Positions 51,209 to 61,003 are shown, counted from the stretch's first letter. The stretch is DNA of 64,000 bases from Pseudomonas sp. TCU-HL1 (GCF_001708505.1 NZ_CP015992.1:4154001-4218000), one strand, 5' to 3'. Notes: generated by a model not told the origin, from the sequence alone. Translations and numbers: made by a program.

Positions 51209-51583
51209 TCAGCCGTTGACCCGCTCGAAGATCTTCTCGATTTTTTCTTTCAGCACCTGGGCAGTGAAAGGCTTGACCACATAACCGTTCACACCGGCCT
51301 GGGCCGCTTCGATGATCTGGTCGCGCTTGGCCTCGGCCGTCACCATCAGGACCGGCAGGTGCTTCAGGCGCTCGTCGGCACGCACGGCACGCAGCAGGTC
51401 GATACCGGTCATGCCGGGCATGTTCCAGTCGGTCACGAGGAAATCGAAGTTGCCGCTGTGCAGCATCGGCAGGGCCGTGGTGCCGTCATCGGCTTCGGCG
51501 GTATTGGTGAAACCCAAGTCGCGCAAGAGGTTCTTGATGATGCGTCTCATCGTCGAGAAATCATCAACGATGAGGATTTTCAT
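51209..51583 (-). CDS. cheY: Chemotaxis response regulator CheY
   Basis: A 124-residue single-domain receiver with Asp7, Asp8, phospho-Asp52 (VTDWNMPG) and Lys of VVKPFTA. It carries the signal from CheA to FliM. ATG 51583 matches the known length, but a GGAGG site sits 5 bases before an in-frame TTG at 51595 and 17 bases from the ATG, so the protein may be four residues longer. Confidence 0.92.
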   Translation of the reverse strand: MKILIVDDFSTMRRIIKNLLRDLGFTNTAEADDGTTALPMLHSGNFDFLVTDWNMPGMTGIDLLRAVRADERLKHLPVLMVTAEAKRDQIIEAAQAGVNGYVVKPFTAQVLKEKIEKIFERVNG

Positions 51584-51665
51584 GTTCTTGTCCAAGTCGA
51601 CCTCCGTACAGTCTCAAACGCCCCTCTTGCCGGGTGCGCCATTCAATTCTGAAAGCGGTGTGCGT

Positions 51666-52412
51666 TCAGCGCGCGCGCCATTCGCCGAGCCGCGCGCGCA
51701 GACGGGCCGCGCACTGGCTATGCAACTGGCTGACCCGCGATTCGCTGACCCCCAGCACTTCACCGATTTCCTTCAAGTTCAGTTCTTCGTCGTAATACAG
51801 CGCCAGCACCAGGCGCTCACGCTCCGGCAGGTTCGCGATGGCATCGGCCAGCGCAGCCTGGAAGCGTTCTTCTTCCAGATCTTGGGAGGGTGAGAATTGG
51901 GTGACACCGGCGTCCTCGAGCGCACCGCCCTGCTCGCCGTCCTGTAACAGGTCGTCGAAGCTGAACAGGCGGCTGCCCAAGGTGTCGCTCAGGATGCCGT
52001 AGTAGTCTTCGAGACTCAATCCAAGTTCGGCAGCAACTTCCTGATCTTTAGCGTCGCGACCGGTTCTCGCTTCAATCGTGCGGATCGCGTCACTCACCAT
52101 GCGGGTATTGCGGTGGACCGAACGCGGCGCCCAATCGCCCTTGCGGACCTCGTCGAGCATGGCCCCGCGAATGCGGATACCGGCATAGGTTTCAAAGCTG
52201 GCGCCCTTGCTGCCGTCGTACTTCTTCGAGGCTTCGAGCAAACCAATCATCCCGGACTGCATCAGGTCTTCCACCTGAACGCTGGCAGGCAGGCGCGCCA
52301 GCAGGTGATAAGCGATGCGCTTGACCAGGGGGGCATAGCGCTCGATCAGCTGATGTTGCGAATCCCTTGCCTGTGCCTTGCTGTACATACGCAGTCCAGT
52401 GGCAGGTGTCAT
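51666..52412 (-). CDS. fliA: Flagellar sigma factor FliA (sigma28)
   Basis: A 248-residue sigma factor with region 2 (LIERYAPLVKRIAYHLLARL, VEDLMQSGMIGLLEA), region 3 and region 4 (LKEIGEVLGVSESRVSQLHSQ). It transcribes late flagellar genes such as flagellin. The ATG overlaps the fleN stop by 4 nt; longer in-frame starts are inside fleN. Confidence 0.95.
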   Translation of the reverse strand: MTPATGLRMYSKAQARDSQHQLIERYAPLVKRIAYHLLARLPASVQVEDLMQSGMIGLLEASKKYDGSKGASFETYAGIRIRGAMLDEVRKGDWAPRSVHRNTRMVSDAIRTIEARTGRDAKDQEVAAELGLSLEDYYGILSDTLGSRLFSFDDLLQDGEQGGALEDAGVTQFSPSQDLEEERFQAALADAIANLPERERLVLALYYDEELNLKEIGEVLGVSESRVSQLHSQCAARLRARLGEWRAR

Positions 52413-53242
52413 ACAGGCGTTTCCGCGCTCGACTGTCTGACCAGCCGCTCGACGAAGAACTCCAGGTGGCCCCGCGGATTGGCCGGCAGCGGCCAGCTGT
52501 CGACCTTCTGTGCGATGGCCTTGAAGGCCAGCGAGCACTTTGAGCGGGGGAAGGCTTCATAGACCGCGCGCTGCTTCTGCACGGCCTTGCGTACCGACTC
52601 GTCATAGGGGACGGCGCCGACATACTGCAGGGCGACATCGAGGAAACGGTCGGTAACCTTGGTCAGCTTGGCGAACAGGTTGCGCCCTTCCTGCGGGCTG
52701 TGGGCCATGTTGGCCAGGACGCGGAAGCGGTTCATGCCGTAGTCACGGTTCAGCAACTTGATCAGCGCGTAGGCGTCGGTGATGGAGGTCGGCTCGTCGC
52801 AGACGACCACTATCACTTCCTGCGCCGCACGGACGAAGCTGACCACCGAATCACCGATGCCGGCGGCGGTGTCGATCACCAGTACGTCGAGGTTGTCGCT
52901 GATATCGCTGAATGCCTGGATCAGGCCGGCGTGCTGCATGGGCGAAAGCTGCACCATGCTCTGGGTGCCGGAGGCGGCCGGGACGATGCGGATGCCCCCC
53001 GGCCCCTGCAACAGCACGTCGCGCAGGTCGCATTCGCCATTGATCACATCGGCCAGGGTGCGCTTGGCCGTGAGGCCGAGCAGGACGTCGACGTTGGCCA
53101 GACCGAGGTCGGCGTCCAACAACATGACGCGGCGACCGAGATCGGCCAGTGCCAGCGAAAGGTTCACCGACACGTTGGTCTTGCCGACGCCGCCCTTGCC
53201 GCCGGTCACCGCGATCACCTGTACGGGATGAATACTACCCAT
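52409..53242 (-). CDS. fleN: Flagellar number regulator FleN (FlhG/MinD-like ATPase)
   Basis: A 277-residue MinD-family ATPase with GGKGGVGKTNVS, DADLGLANVDVLLGL and IDTAAGIGDSV motifs. FleN binds the activator FleQ and limits the cell to one polar flagellum. It is 67 bp after flhF and coupled to fliA. Confidence 0.94.
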   Translation of the reverse strand: MGSIHPVQVIAVTGGKGGVGKTNVSVNLSLALADLGRRVMLLDADLGLANVDVLLGLTAKRTLADVINGECDLRDVLLQGPGGIRIVPAASGTQSMVQLSPMQHAGLIQAFSDISDNLDVLVIDTAAGIGDSVVSFVRAAQEVIVVVCDEPTSITDAYALIKLLNRDYGMNRFRVLANMAHSPQEGRNLFAKLTKVTDRFLDVALQYVGAVPYDESVRKAVQKQRAVYEAFPRSKCSLAFKAIAQKVDSWPLPANPRGHLEFFVERLVRQSSAETPV

Positions 53243-53309
53243 TTCAAATACCTTGCCTTAGGGGCCATTTGGCGGTACTGCACCGCCCCTTGGGGCGGCT
53301 CATGATTCT

Positions 53310-54647
53310 TCAACCGGCGCGACGCGCCGGATTCTGGTAGAGCCCGGCGAACAGATCGGCCATGGCTTCTTCACTTGGGTCTTCCGGCGCCTGGAGGCTA
53401 ACCGCTCGGCTCACCAACTGGTGGCTGCGGGGAACCTGCAGATCATCCGGGATTCGGGGCCCGTCAGCCAGATAGGCTACCGGGAGATGCTGGCCGATAG
53501 CCAGCCCCAAAACCTCGCCCAGACTGGCCGCTTCGTCCGCCTTGGTAATGACGCAACCGGCCAAGCCACAACGCTTGTAGCTGTGATACGCGGCCTTGAG
53601 CACCTGGCTCTGGCTGGTGGCGGCCATCACCAGGTAATTCTTCGCGTTTATCGCACGGCTGGCCAGCGCTTCGAGCTGCATGGCCAGGGCCGGATCGTTG
53701 GCCGGCAGACCAGCGGTATCGATCAGCACCACACGCTTGCGGACCAGGGGCGCCAGGGCCTGGGTCAGAGACTGCCCCGGATCGACATGGGTCACCGGCA
53801 CGTTGAGGATGCGGCCCAGGGTCTTGAGCTGCTCCTGGGCGCCGATACGGAAGCTGTCCATGCTCACCAGGGCGACGTTCTGGGCGCCGTACTTCAGCAC
53901 GTAGCGCGCAGCCAGCTTGGCCAGGGTGGTGGTTTTGCCCATTCCGGCCGGGCCGACCAGGGCGATCACGCCGCCCTCCTCCAGCGGTTCGACCTGCGGC
54001 GTGCGAATGGCATGGGACAGATGCGCCAGCAGCATGCGCCAGGCCTGGCGGGGCTCATTGACCTTGGCCACCTTGTCCAGCAATGCGCGCCCCAGCTCGG
54101 CTGGCAGCCCCATGCGCTGCAGGCGGCGCCACAGGCTGGCCTGCTGGGGACGGCGGCTCTGCATCTGGCCCCAGGCGATGGAGCCCAGCTGCACTTCGAT
54201 CAGTTCGCGCAGGCCACTCAGCTCGAAACGCATAGCGTCCAGGGCAGTCTGGTCCACGGCGGCGGGCTTCGGCGCACTGACCGGCTCCACCGGACGCGGG
54301 CGGCTCATGGCTGCGGCCAGGGCGAACTCGGGCAGCTCCGATTCGATAGCGGTCAGCGGCTCACCGGCGAACAATTGACGGTCCTTGCCGGCATCGGCCA
54401 CGGCGCGGGTGGTCAGTTCGGCCTGAGCCTGGACGATGCGCGCCTGCGTCTTGCGCAACTCGGCTTCGAGGACCGGGTTGGGCTTGCTCGGCGCCGGGGC
54501 GGGCAACGGGTAATCCAGCGCGGCGGTCAGCTCGACGCCGCCGGCGACCCGACGATTACCGATGATGGCGGCATCCGCGCCCAGTTCATCACGCACCAAC
54601 TTCATGGCTTGACGCATATCGGCGGCGAAGAAGCGTTTGACCTGCAT
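53310..54647 (-). CDS. flhF: Flagellar positioning GTPase FlhF
   Basis: A 445-residue SRP-type GTPase: a variable basic-acidic N-terminal part (1-160), helical N domain and G domain with P-loop GPAGMGKTTTLAKLA, DTAGLP and TKADEAASLG. It sets the polar flagellation site. It follows flhA after 15 bp. Confidence 0.94.
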   Translation of the reverse strand: MQVKRFFAADMRQAMKLVRDELGADAAIIGNRRVAGGVELTAALDYPLPAPAPSKPNPVLEAELRKTQARIVQAQAELTTRAVADAGKDRQLFAGEPLTAIESELPEFALAAAMSRPRPVEPVSAPKPAAVDQTALDAMRFELSGLRELIEVQLGSIAWGQMQSRRPQQASLWRRLQRMGLPAELGRALLDKVAKVNEPRQAWRMLLAHLSHAIRTPQVEPLEEGGVIALVGPAGMGKTTTLAKLAARYVLKYGAQNVALVSMDSFRIGAQEQLKTLGRILNVPVTHVDPGQSLTQALAPLVRKRVVLIDTAGLPANDPALAMQLEALASRAINAKNYLVMAATSQSQVLKAAYHSYKRCGLAGCVITKADEAASLGEVLGLAIGQHLPVAYLADGPRIPDDLQVPRSHQLVSRAVSLQAPEDPSEEAMADLFAGLYQNPARRAG

Positions 54648-54662
54648 GGTCTTTGACCTCGG

Positions 54663-56786
54663 TTAGTTCTGCCCCACAGTCGCAACTATGGTGACCTGCT
54701 TGTTGTCCGGTATTTCCTGGTAGGCCAGTACGTGCATGGTTGGCACGGCGAGCCTTGCGAAGCGCGACATCATCGCCCGGATCGGCCCAGCCACCAGCAG
54801 GATCGCCTGCTTGCCGAGCATTTCCTGGCGCTGCGCCGCTTCCACCAGGGAACGTTGCAGCTTCTCGGCCATTCCGGGTTCGAGGAGAACGCCATCTTCC
54901 GAACCCTGTCCGGCCTTCTGCAGGCTATTCAGCAATATCTGTTCCAACCTGGGTTCCAGGGTGATCACAGGCAGCTCCGGCTCTAGTCCCACAATGCTTT
55001 GCACGATTGCACGGGCCAGCGAGACACGCACCGCCGCCACCAGCGCGGCGGGATCTTGACTCTTGGGCGCCACATTGGCGATGGCCTCGGCGATGGTACG
55101 GATATCACGCACCGGCACCTGTTCCTGCAGCAACGCCTGGAGCACCTTGAGCAGGGTCGAGAGCGAAATCATGCCCGGCACCAGCTCTTCGGCCAGACGC
55201 GGCGAGCTCTTGGCCAGGTTCTGCATCAGTTGCTGGACTTCTTCGTGGCCCAGCAACTCGTGGGCATGCTTGTGCAGCACCTGGTTCAGGTGCGTGGCGA
55301 CCACGGTACTGGCATCCACCACCGTGTAGCCGAGGGATTGCGCCTGGTCGCGCTGGCTGGCGTCGATCCACACCGCCTCCAGGCCGAATGCCGGATCCTT
55401 GGCGGCGACACCATTGAGGGTGCCGAACACCTGGCCGGGGTTGATTGCCAGTTCCCGATCCGGATAGACCTCGGCCTCGGCGACGCTGACGCCCATCAGG
55501 GTCAGGCGGTAGGCATTGGGCAACAGATCGAGGTTGTCGCGGATGTGCACCGACGGCATCAGGAAACCCATTTCCTGGGACAGCTTCTTGCGCACACCCT
55601 TGATCCGCGCCAGCAACTGGCCGCCCTGGTTGCGATCCACCAACGGAATCAGCCGGTAACCCACTTCCAGGCCCACCAGGTCCACCGGGGTTACGTCCTC
55701 CCAGCCCAGCTCCTTGGTTTCCTGGGCGCGCTGGGCGGGCAGCAGCTCCTGCTGGCGCTGCTCCTCCTGCACGGCCTCTTCCTTGACCTTCTTCTGCTTC
55801 TGCCAGATCCACCAGGCGCCACCGGCAGCCACCAGGCCAAGGCCGATGAAGGAGACGTGGGGCATGCCCGGCACCAGGCCCATGGCAATGAGGATGGCGG
55901 CAGATACCGCCAGCGCCTTGGGCGAAGCGAACATCTGCCGATTGACCTGCTGGCCCATGTCCTCGGAGGAGGACACGCGAGTGACCATGATGGCTGCCGC
56001 CGTGGACAGCAGCAGCGAAGGAATCTGCGCCACCAGGCCGTCGCCGATGGTCAGCAGGGAGTAGATGCGGCCGGCGTCGCTGAAGCTCAGGCCGTGCTGC
56101 AGCATGCCGATGGCCATGCCGCCGATCAGGTTGATGAAGAGAATCAGCAGGCCGGCGATGGCATCACCGCGGACGAACTTGCTGGCACCGTCCATGGAGC
56201 CGTAGAAGTCGGCCTCCTGGGAAACTTCGGAGCGACGCTTCTTGGCCTCGGCCTGGTCGATCAGGCCGGCATTGAGGTCGGCGTCGATCGCCATCTGTTT
56301 GCCGGGCATGGCATCCAGGGTGAAGCGTGCGCTCACTTCGGAGATACGCCCGGCACCCTTGGTGACCACCACGAAGTTGATGATCATGAGGATCGCGAAG
56401 ACCACCGCACCGACCACGTAGTTGCCGCCCACGACCACGTCGCCGAAGGCCTGGATCACCTTGCCCGCGGCATCGTGGCCGTCCTGGCCGTGAAGCAGCA
56501 CCACGCGGGTGGACGCGACGTTCAGCGCCAGGCGCAACAGGGTCGCCACCAGCAGGATGGTGGGGAAGACGGCGAAGTCCAGCGGGCGCAAGGCGTACAC
56601 GGACACCAGCAGGACGACGATGGACAGGGCGATGTTGAAGGTGAAGAAGACATCCAGCAGGAACGGCGGCACCGGCAGGGTCATCATGCCCAGCATCACC
56701 AGCACCAGCAGCGGCACCCCGAGGTTGCCACGGCCCATGCCCATCAGGTTGTTGCGGACATTGCCGATCAGTTGCGTACGATCCAC
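54663..56786 (-). CDS. flhA: Flagellar export gate protein FlhA
   Basis: A 707-residue protein with eight membrane helices (to about residue 310), the FHIPEP loop (SARFTLDAMPGKQMAIDADLN) and a large cytosolic domain ending in ATVGQN. It is the main gate of the flagellar type III exporter. GTG 56786 has GGGGAG upstream and gives the same length as the P. aeruginosa protein; the longer ATG start lacks support. Confidence 0.95.
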   Translation of the reverse strand: MDRTQLIGNVRNNLMGMGRGNLGVPLLVLVMLGMMTLPVPPFLLDVFFTFNIALSIVVLLVSVYALRPLDFAVFPTILLVATLLRLALNVASTRVVLLHGQDGHDAAGKVIQAFGDVVVGGNYVVGAVVFAILMIINFVVVTKGAGRISEVSARFTLDAMPGKQMAIDADLNAGLIDQAEAKKRRSEVSQEADFYGSMDGASKFVRGDAIAGLLILFINLIGGMAIGMLQHGLSFSDAGRIYSLLTIGDGLVAQIPSLLLSTAAAIMVTRVSSSEDMGQQVNRQMFASPKALAVSAAILIAMGLVPGMPHVSFIGLGLVAAGGAWWIWQKQKKVKEEAVQEEQRQQELLPAQRAQETKELGWEDVTPVDLVGLEVGYRLIPLVDRNQGGQLLARIKGVRKKLSQEMGFLMPSVHIRDNLDLLPNAYRLTLMGVSVAEAEVYPDRELAINPGQVFGTLNGVAAKDPAFGLEAVWIDASQRDQAQSLGYTVVDASTVVATHLNQVLHKHAHELLGHEEVQQLMQNLAKSSPRLAEELVPGMISLSTLLKVLQALLQEQVPVRDIRTIAEAIANVAPKSQDPAALVAAVRVSLARAIVQSIVGLEPELPVITLEPRLEQILLNSLQKAGQGSEDGVLLEPGMAEKLQRSLVEAAQRQEMLGKQAILLVAGPIRAMMSRFARLAVPTMHVLAYQEIPDNKQVTIVATVGQN

Positions 56787-56867
56787 TGCTACTCCCCCAC
56801 CCCTTTCGCGAAGCATTGCCCCGCACATCCAATCTTTTGACGCGCTTGCGCGTCCTGATTCTCCTTG

Positions 56868-56883
56868 TGCAAGAAGCTTTCCA
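56868..56883 (-). promoter_or_regulatory. Sigma54 promoter of flhA
   Basis: On the minus strand TGG-N8-TTGCA, matching the -24/-12 pattern with GG and GC at the right spacing, 82 bp before flhA. In Pseudomonas the flhA operon is RpoN- and FleQ-dependent, which agrees. Confidence 0.65.
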
Positions 56884-56930
56884 ACTTCGTTAAGGGACTG
56901 ATCGAAAAGGATTAGTTCGGGAAATGCCGT

Positions 56931-57027
56931 GTAGGGGCGAATTCATTCGCCAAGCAGACCGCAGGTCTGCCCAGAAGACTCAGAAAGGGGCAGCTTCGCC
57001 GCCCTTGGCGAATGAATTAGCCCCTAC
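56931..57027. repeat. REP pair between flhB and flhA
   Basis: Arms 56931-56954 and 57004-57027, both starting GTAGGGGC toward GAATTCATTCGCC, are complementary apart from one mismatch; an inner hairpin (56954-56960 with 56964-56970) sits inside. It occupies most of the 270-bp gap and separates flhB transcription from the flhA promoter. Confidence 0.8.
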
Positions 57028-57056
57028 AGGAAAGGCAAGGCAGGGCTGTCAGGCCG

Positions 57057-58193
57057 TCACTCGTCGCGCCGCAAATCCGGTGGTATCGGCAGGTTATTCA
57101 GCGGCGCCGGGCGTTTGCCGCGGCCGGCGCGGAACTGCTTGAGCTGGTAGACGTACGCCAGCACCTGGGCCACGGCCAGGTAAAGGCCGGCGGGGATTTC
57201 CTGGTCCAGCTCGGTGGAGTAGTAGACCGCCCGCGCCAGCGCGGGGGACTCCAGCACGGTGACTTTGTTCTCCTGGGCGATCTCGCGGATCTTCAGCGCG
57301 GTGAAGTCATTACCCTTGGCCAGCAAAACGGGCGCACCGCCCTTTTCAGCGTCGTATTTCAACGCCACCGCGAAGTGGGTCGGGTTGGTGATGACCACAT
57401 CGGCCTGGGGCACGGCAGACATCATGCGGCGCTCGGCCATTTCCCGCTGCAGGCGGCGGATGCGCGACTTGACCTCGGGCTTGCCCTCGGAGTCCTTGTA
57501 CTCGTCGCGCACCTCCTGCTTGGTCATCATCAGCTTCTGCTTGTTGTCCCAAAGCTGGAACGGCACATCGACCGCCGCGATCAGGATCAGCCCGCAAGCG
57601 AGCCAGACCGCACTCCAGCCCACCACCTGGACGCTGTGGAGGATGGCCATGTCCAGCGGCTCATGGGCGATGGCCAGGAGGTCGTCACGGTCGGAATTGA
57701 GCACCGCCAGGGCCACCAGCAGGATCACCGCAAACTTGGCCAGCGCCTTGAGCAACTCGGCCAGGGCGTGCATGGAGAACATCCGCTTGAGTCCGGACAG
57801 CGGATTCATCCGGCTGAACTTGGGCATCAGGGCTTCGGTTGAAAAGAGCCAGCCACCCAGGGATATCGGCCCGGCGATGGACACCACCAGCAAGGTGATC
57901 AGCAGCGGCGTCACCGCATCCAGGGCCATCTTTCCCGAGGCCAGCAGCAGCAGGCCCATGCTGCGCTCGTCCATCAGCATCGCACGCGTCAGGTCGAAGT
58001 TGGAGCGCATCATGTTCATCAGCATGTCGGCCAGGCCGCCACCACTGGCCAGCAGGCCGCCGGCCCCCGCCAGCATCACAGCCAGGGTATTGAGCTCACG
58101 GGAACGGGCGATCTGGCCCTTCTCGCGGGCCTCCTGCAACCGTTTACTTGTGGGCTCTTCGCTCTTGTCCGCCCCGCTCTCACTTTCCGCCAT
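57057..58193 (-). CDS. flhB: Flagellar export switch protein FlhB
   Basis: A 378-residue protein with four membrane helices, a linker and the self-cleaving NPTH (270-273) before FAVALKY. After cleavage it switches export from rod/hook to filament substrates under FliK control. The C-terminal tail is Arg/Pro-rich. It is the last gene of the fliLMNOPQR-flhB run. Confidence 0.95.
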   Translation of the reverse strand: MAESESGADKSEEPTSKRLQEAREKGQIARSRELNTLAVMLAGAGGLLASGGGLADMLMNMMRSNFDLTRAMLMDERSMGLLLLASGKMALDAVTPLLITLLVVSIAGPISLGGWLFSTEALMPKFSRMNPLSGLKRMFSMHALAELLKALAKFAVILLVALAVLNSDRDDLLAIAHEPLDMAILHSVQVVGWSAVWLACGLILIAAVDVPFQLWDNKQKLMMTKQEVRDEYKDSEGKPEVKSRIRRLQREMAERRMMSAVPQADVVITNPTHFAVALKYDAEKGGAPVLLAKGNDFTALKIREIAQENKVTVLESPALARAVYYSTELDQEIPAGLYLAVAQVLAYVYQLKQFRAGRGKRPAPLNNLPIPPDLRRDE

Positions 58194-58237
58194 GGAAAAC
58201 TACCTGCGTTGCCAATACTGCGTTGAGAAAGGTTTGT

Positions 58238-59014
58238 TCATCGCGCCCTCGCCAACTCACGCAGAATCTGCAGGGCGTCGCTGGCCAGGACCTGGTACTG
58301 CGCGAGGATGTCGGCCATGCCGATCCAGACGATCACCAGGCCCAGCGCCAGGGTCAGCGGGAAACCGATGGAGAAGATGTTCAGCTGCGGCGCAGCGCGG
58401 GTCATTACGCCGAAGGCGAGGTTGACCACCAGCAGCGCGGTGATCGCCGGCAGCGACAGCAGCAGGCCGGCCCCCATCACCCAGCCCAGTTTGCCCGCCA
58501 CTTCCCAGTGATGGTTGGTCAGCAATCCACCGCCCACCGGCAGGGTGACGAAGCTTTCGGCCAGTATCTCGAAGACCACCAGGTGTCCGTTCATGGAAAG
58601 GAACAGCAGGGTCACCAGCATCAGGTAGAACTGCCCGAGCACCGGCACCGAAACGCCGTTGGTGGGGTCGACCATGGAGGCGAAGCCCAGGCCCATCTGG
58701 ATGGAGATGATCTGCCCGGCGATGACGAAGGCGTGGAAGAACAGTTGCAGCACGAAACCGAGCAAGGCACCGATCAGTATCTGCTCACCCACCAGCAGGA
58801 TGTTGCGCAGGTTGATGGCATCGACCTGCGGCATCGGCGGCAGCGTCGGCACCAGGACGACGGCGATGGCCAGCGCCAGGTAGAGGCGAACCCTGGTCGG
58901 AACCAGTTGAGTACCGATGATCGGCATGGTCATCAATAACGCGGCAATGCGGAACAGCGGCAGCAGGAAACTGCCGACCCAGCCACCGATCTGCGCGTCG
59001 CTGAGCTCGAGCAT
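58238..59014 (-). CDS. fliR: Flagellar export protein FliR
   Basis: A 258-residue membrane protein with six helices and ILIGALLGFVLQLFFHAFVIAGQIIS, a family signature. Part of the FliPQR export core. Its ATG follows fliQ by 2 nt. Confidence 0.95.
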   Translation of the reverse strand: MLELSDAQIGGWVGSFLLPLFRIAALLMTMPIIGTQLVPTRVRLYLALAIAVVLVPTLPPMPQVDAINLRNILLVGEQILIGALLGFVLQLFFHAFVIAGQIISIQMGLGFASMVDPTNGVSVPVLGQFYLMLVTLLFLSMNGHLVVFEILAESFVTLPVGGGLLTNHHWEVAGKLGWVMGAGLLLSLPAITALLVVNLAFGVMTRAAPQLNIFSIGFPLTLALGLVIVWIGMADILAQYQVLASDALQILRELARAR

Positions 59015-59016
59015 CG

Positions 59017-59286
59017 TCAGCCGATCAGCAACGGGATGTTCTGATAGAGCGCCTGGATGTACTCCATCAGTTGGCGGGTGAGCCAGGGACCGGCCCAGAT
59101 CAGGGTGAGCAGCATCACCAGCAGGCGCGGCAGGAAGCTGAGCGTCTGTTCGTTGATCTGGGTGGCGGCCTGGAACATGGCCACGATCAGCCCCACTACC
59201 AGGCTCGGCACCACCAGGATGCCGACGATCAGGCAGGTCAGCCAGAGTGCCTCACGGAACAGGTCGACAGCGACTTCCGGGGTCAT
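59017..59286 (-). CDS. fliQ: Flagellar export protein FliQ
   Basis: An 89-residue protein of two membrane helices with FREALWLTCLIVGILVVPSLVVGL and the QEQTLSFLPRLL-like ATQINEQTLSFLPRLL loop. Part of the FliPQR core. Confidence 0.95.
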   Translation of the reverse strand: MTPEVAVDLFREALWLTCLIVGILVVPSLVVGLIVAMFQAATQINEQTLSFLPRLLVMLLTLIWAGPWLTRQLMEYIQALYQNIPLLIG

Positions 59287-59299
59287 CGCGAGGCTCCTC

Positions 59300-60055
59300 C
59301 TATACGCCGCCGAAGCTGCCGGCGAGGGTGCCGATGATCAGCGCCCAGCCATCCACCAGGACGAAGAGCATGATTTTGAACGGCAAGGAAATGATCAGCG
59401 GCGACAGCATCATCATGCCCATCGCCATCAGCACGCTGGCCACCACCAGGTCGATGACCAGGAAAGGAATGAAGATCATGAAGCCGATCTGGAAAGCCGT
59501 TTTCAGCTCGGACGTAACGAAGGCCGGGACCAGGATGGTCAGCGGTGCGGCGTCCGGGCTGGCGATGTCGGTACGCTTGGACAGGCGCATGAACAGCTCC
59601 AGGTCGCTGGCGCGGGTCTGCGCCAGCATGAAGTCCTTGATCGGCACCTCTGCCTTGGCCACCGCGTCCTGCGCCGACAGCTGCTCGTTGAGATAAGGCT
59701 GCAGGGCGTCACGGTTCACCCGGTCGAACACCGGCGCCATGATGAACATCGTCAGGAACAGCGCCAGGCCGACGAGGATCTGGTTCGACGGCGTCTGCTG
59801 CAGGCCCAACGCCTGGCGCAGGATGGAGAAGACAATGATGATCCGGGTGAAACTGGTCATCAGCATGACGAACGCCGGAATGAAGCTCAGCGCGGTCATG
59901 ATCAGCAGGATCTGCAGGCTTACCGAGTACTCCTGCTGACCTTCGGGATTGGTGGAGAGCGTGATGGCCGGTATCGACAACGGATTGTCGGCCCCCAGGG
60001 CCAGGGGCGCGGCCAGCGCCAGCAGCAGTGCAATAAGAAGGCGGTGCAGGGGCAT
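59300..60055 (-). CDS. fliP: Flagellar export protein FliP
   Basis: A 251-residue protein with a cleavable signal sequence, four helices and SFTRIIIVFSILRQALG and IPFLVIDLVVASVLMAMGMMMLSP signatures. ATG 60055 forms a TGATG junction with fliO; a TTG codon at 60058 is an alternative. Five FliP subunits build the export core. Confidence 0.94.
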   Translation of the reverse strand: MPLHRLLIALLLALAAPLALGADNPLSIPAITLSTNPEGQQEYSVSLQILLIMTALSFIPAFVMLMTSFTRIIIVFSILRQALGLQQTPSNQILVGLALFLTMFIMAPVFDRVNRDALQPYLNEQLSAQDAVAKAEVPIKDFMLAQTRASDLELFMRLSKRTDIASPDAAPLTILVPAFVTSELKTAFQIGFMIFIPFLVIDLVVASVLMAMGMMMLSPLIISLPFKIMLFVLVDGWALIIGTLAGSFGGV

Positions 60056-60495
60056 CAATGCTTGTCCTTGCCGAGCAGTTCCATCAGGCGTTGGGCGAAT
60101 TCCGGGCTGGCGGCTTCGGCGTCGGCCAGGTGCACGGGCTCTTTCAGCACATGCAGCGGCGCGATACGTCCGGCGCTGATGCCCAGCAGGATCTGCTCAC
60201 CCCCCACCTGCACCAGCACCAGCCGATCACGCGGGCCCAGCGCCTGGCTGGCCACTAGCTTGATCACCTGGCCGCCTCGCGGTCCGAGCTGTTGCACCCG
60301 GCGCAGCAGCCAGGCGAGCAGGAAGATGAGCCCCACCACCAGCAGCAGGCCGATGGCGAGCTGGCCGAGCTGCGCGGCCATGCCGCTGCCCGCCAGGGTC
60401 GCTGCGGCAGCCGGAGTAACGGGGGTTGCGGCGGGTTCGGCGGCGTAGCCGGCCAGGGGCAACAGGAGCAGCCCCGCGACAAGAAGACGACGCAT
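60055..60495 (-). CDS. fliO: Flagellar assembly protein FliO
   Basis: A 146-residue protein with a signal-like N-terminus, a membrane helix (residues 44-65) and a cytoplasmic part with VKLVASQALGPRDRLVLVQVGGEQILLGIS. It stabilises FliP during assembly. It follows fliN by 4 bp. Confidence 0.92.
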   Translation of the reverse strand: MRRLLVAGLLLLPLAGYAAEPAATPVTPAAAATLAGSGMAAQLGQLAIGLLLVVGLIFLLAWLLRRVQQLGPRGGQVIKLVASQALGPRDRLVLVQVGGEQILLGISAGRIAPLHVLKEPVHLADAEAASPEFAQRLMELLGKDKH

Positions 60496-60499
60496 GGAC

Positions 60500-60961
60500 T
60501 CAGCGCAGCTTCTTGATACGTTCGCTCGGGCTGATCACATCAGTCAGCCGGATACCGAACTTCTCGTTGACCACCACCACCTCGCCATGGGCGATCAGGG
60601 TGCCGTTGACCAGCACGTCCAGCGGCTCGCCGGCCAGGCGGTCAAGCTCGATCACCGAGCCCTGGTTGAGCTGCAGCAGGTTGCGGATGGTGATGTCGGT
60701 ATTGCCCACTTCCATCGAGATGGACACCGGGATATCCAGGATCACATCCAGGTTGGGACCGTCCAGGCTCACCGGGCCGCTGGCCTTGGGTACGCTGCCG
60801 AACTCTTCCATGGGCGCACGTGGCGAACTGGGGGCGGCGGAGCCCTGGTTCATCAGCGCATCGATATCGTCCTGGCTGGCATCACCGGCCTCGGCCAGGG
60901 CCGCAGCCCACTCATCGGCCAGGGCCTGTTCTTCTGGGGTAGTGTCCATTTCGTTTGCCAT
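60500..60961 (-). CDS. fliN: Flagellar motor switch protein FliN
   Basis: A 153-residue switch protein: an acidic N-terminus and SpoA domain (LDVILDIPVSISMEVGNTDITIRNLLQL, GTLIAHGEVVVVNEKFGIRLTDV). It forms the C-ring with FliM. ATG 60961 has GAGGTC upstream; a later ATG (60949) is possible. Confidence 0.93.
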   Translation of the reverse strand: MANEMDTTPEEQALADEWAAALAEAGDASQDDIDALMNQGSAAPSSPRAPMEEFGSVPKASGPVSLDGPNLDVILDIPVSISMEVGNTDITIRNLLQLNQGSVIELDRLAGEPLDVLVNGTLIAHGEVVVVNEKFGIRLTDVISPSERIKKLR

Positions 60962-61003
60962 CGGTTGACCTCGGCTGGCTCTGGATTCGTGGATAACGCG
61001 CAA

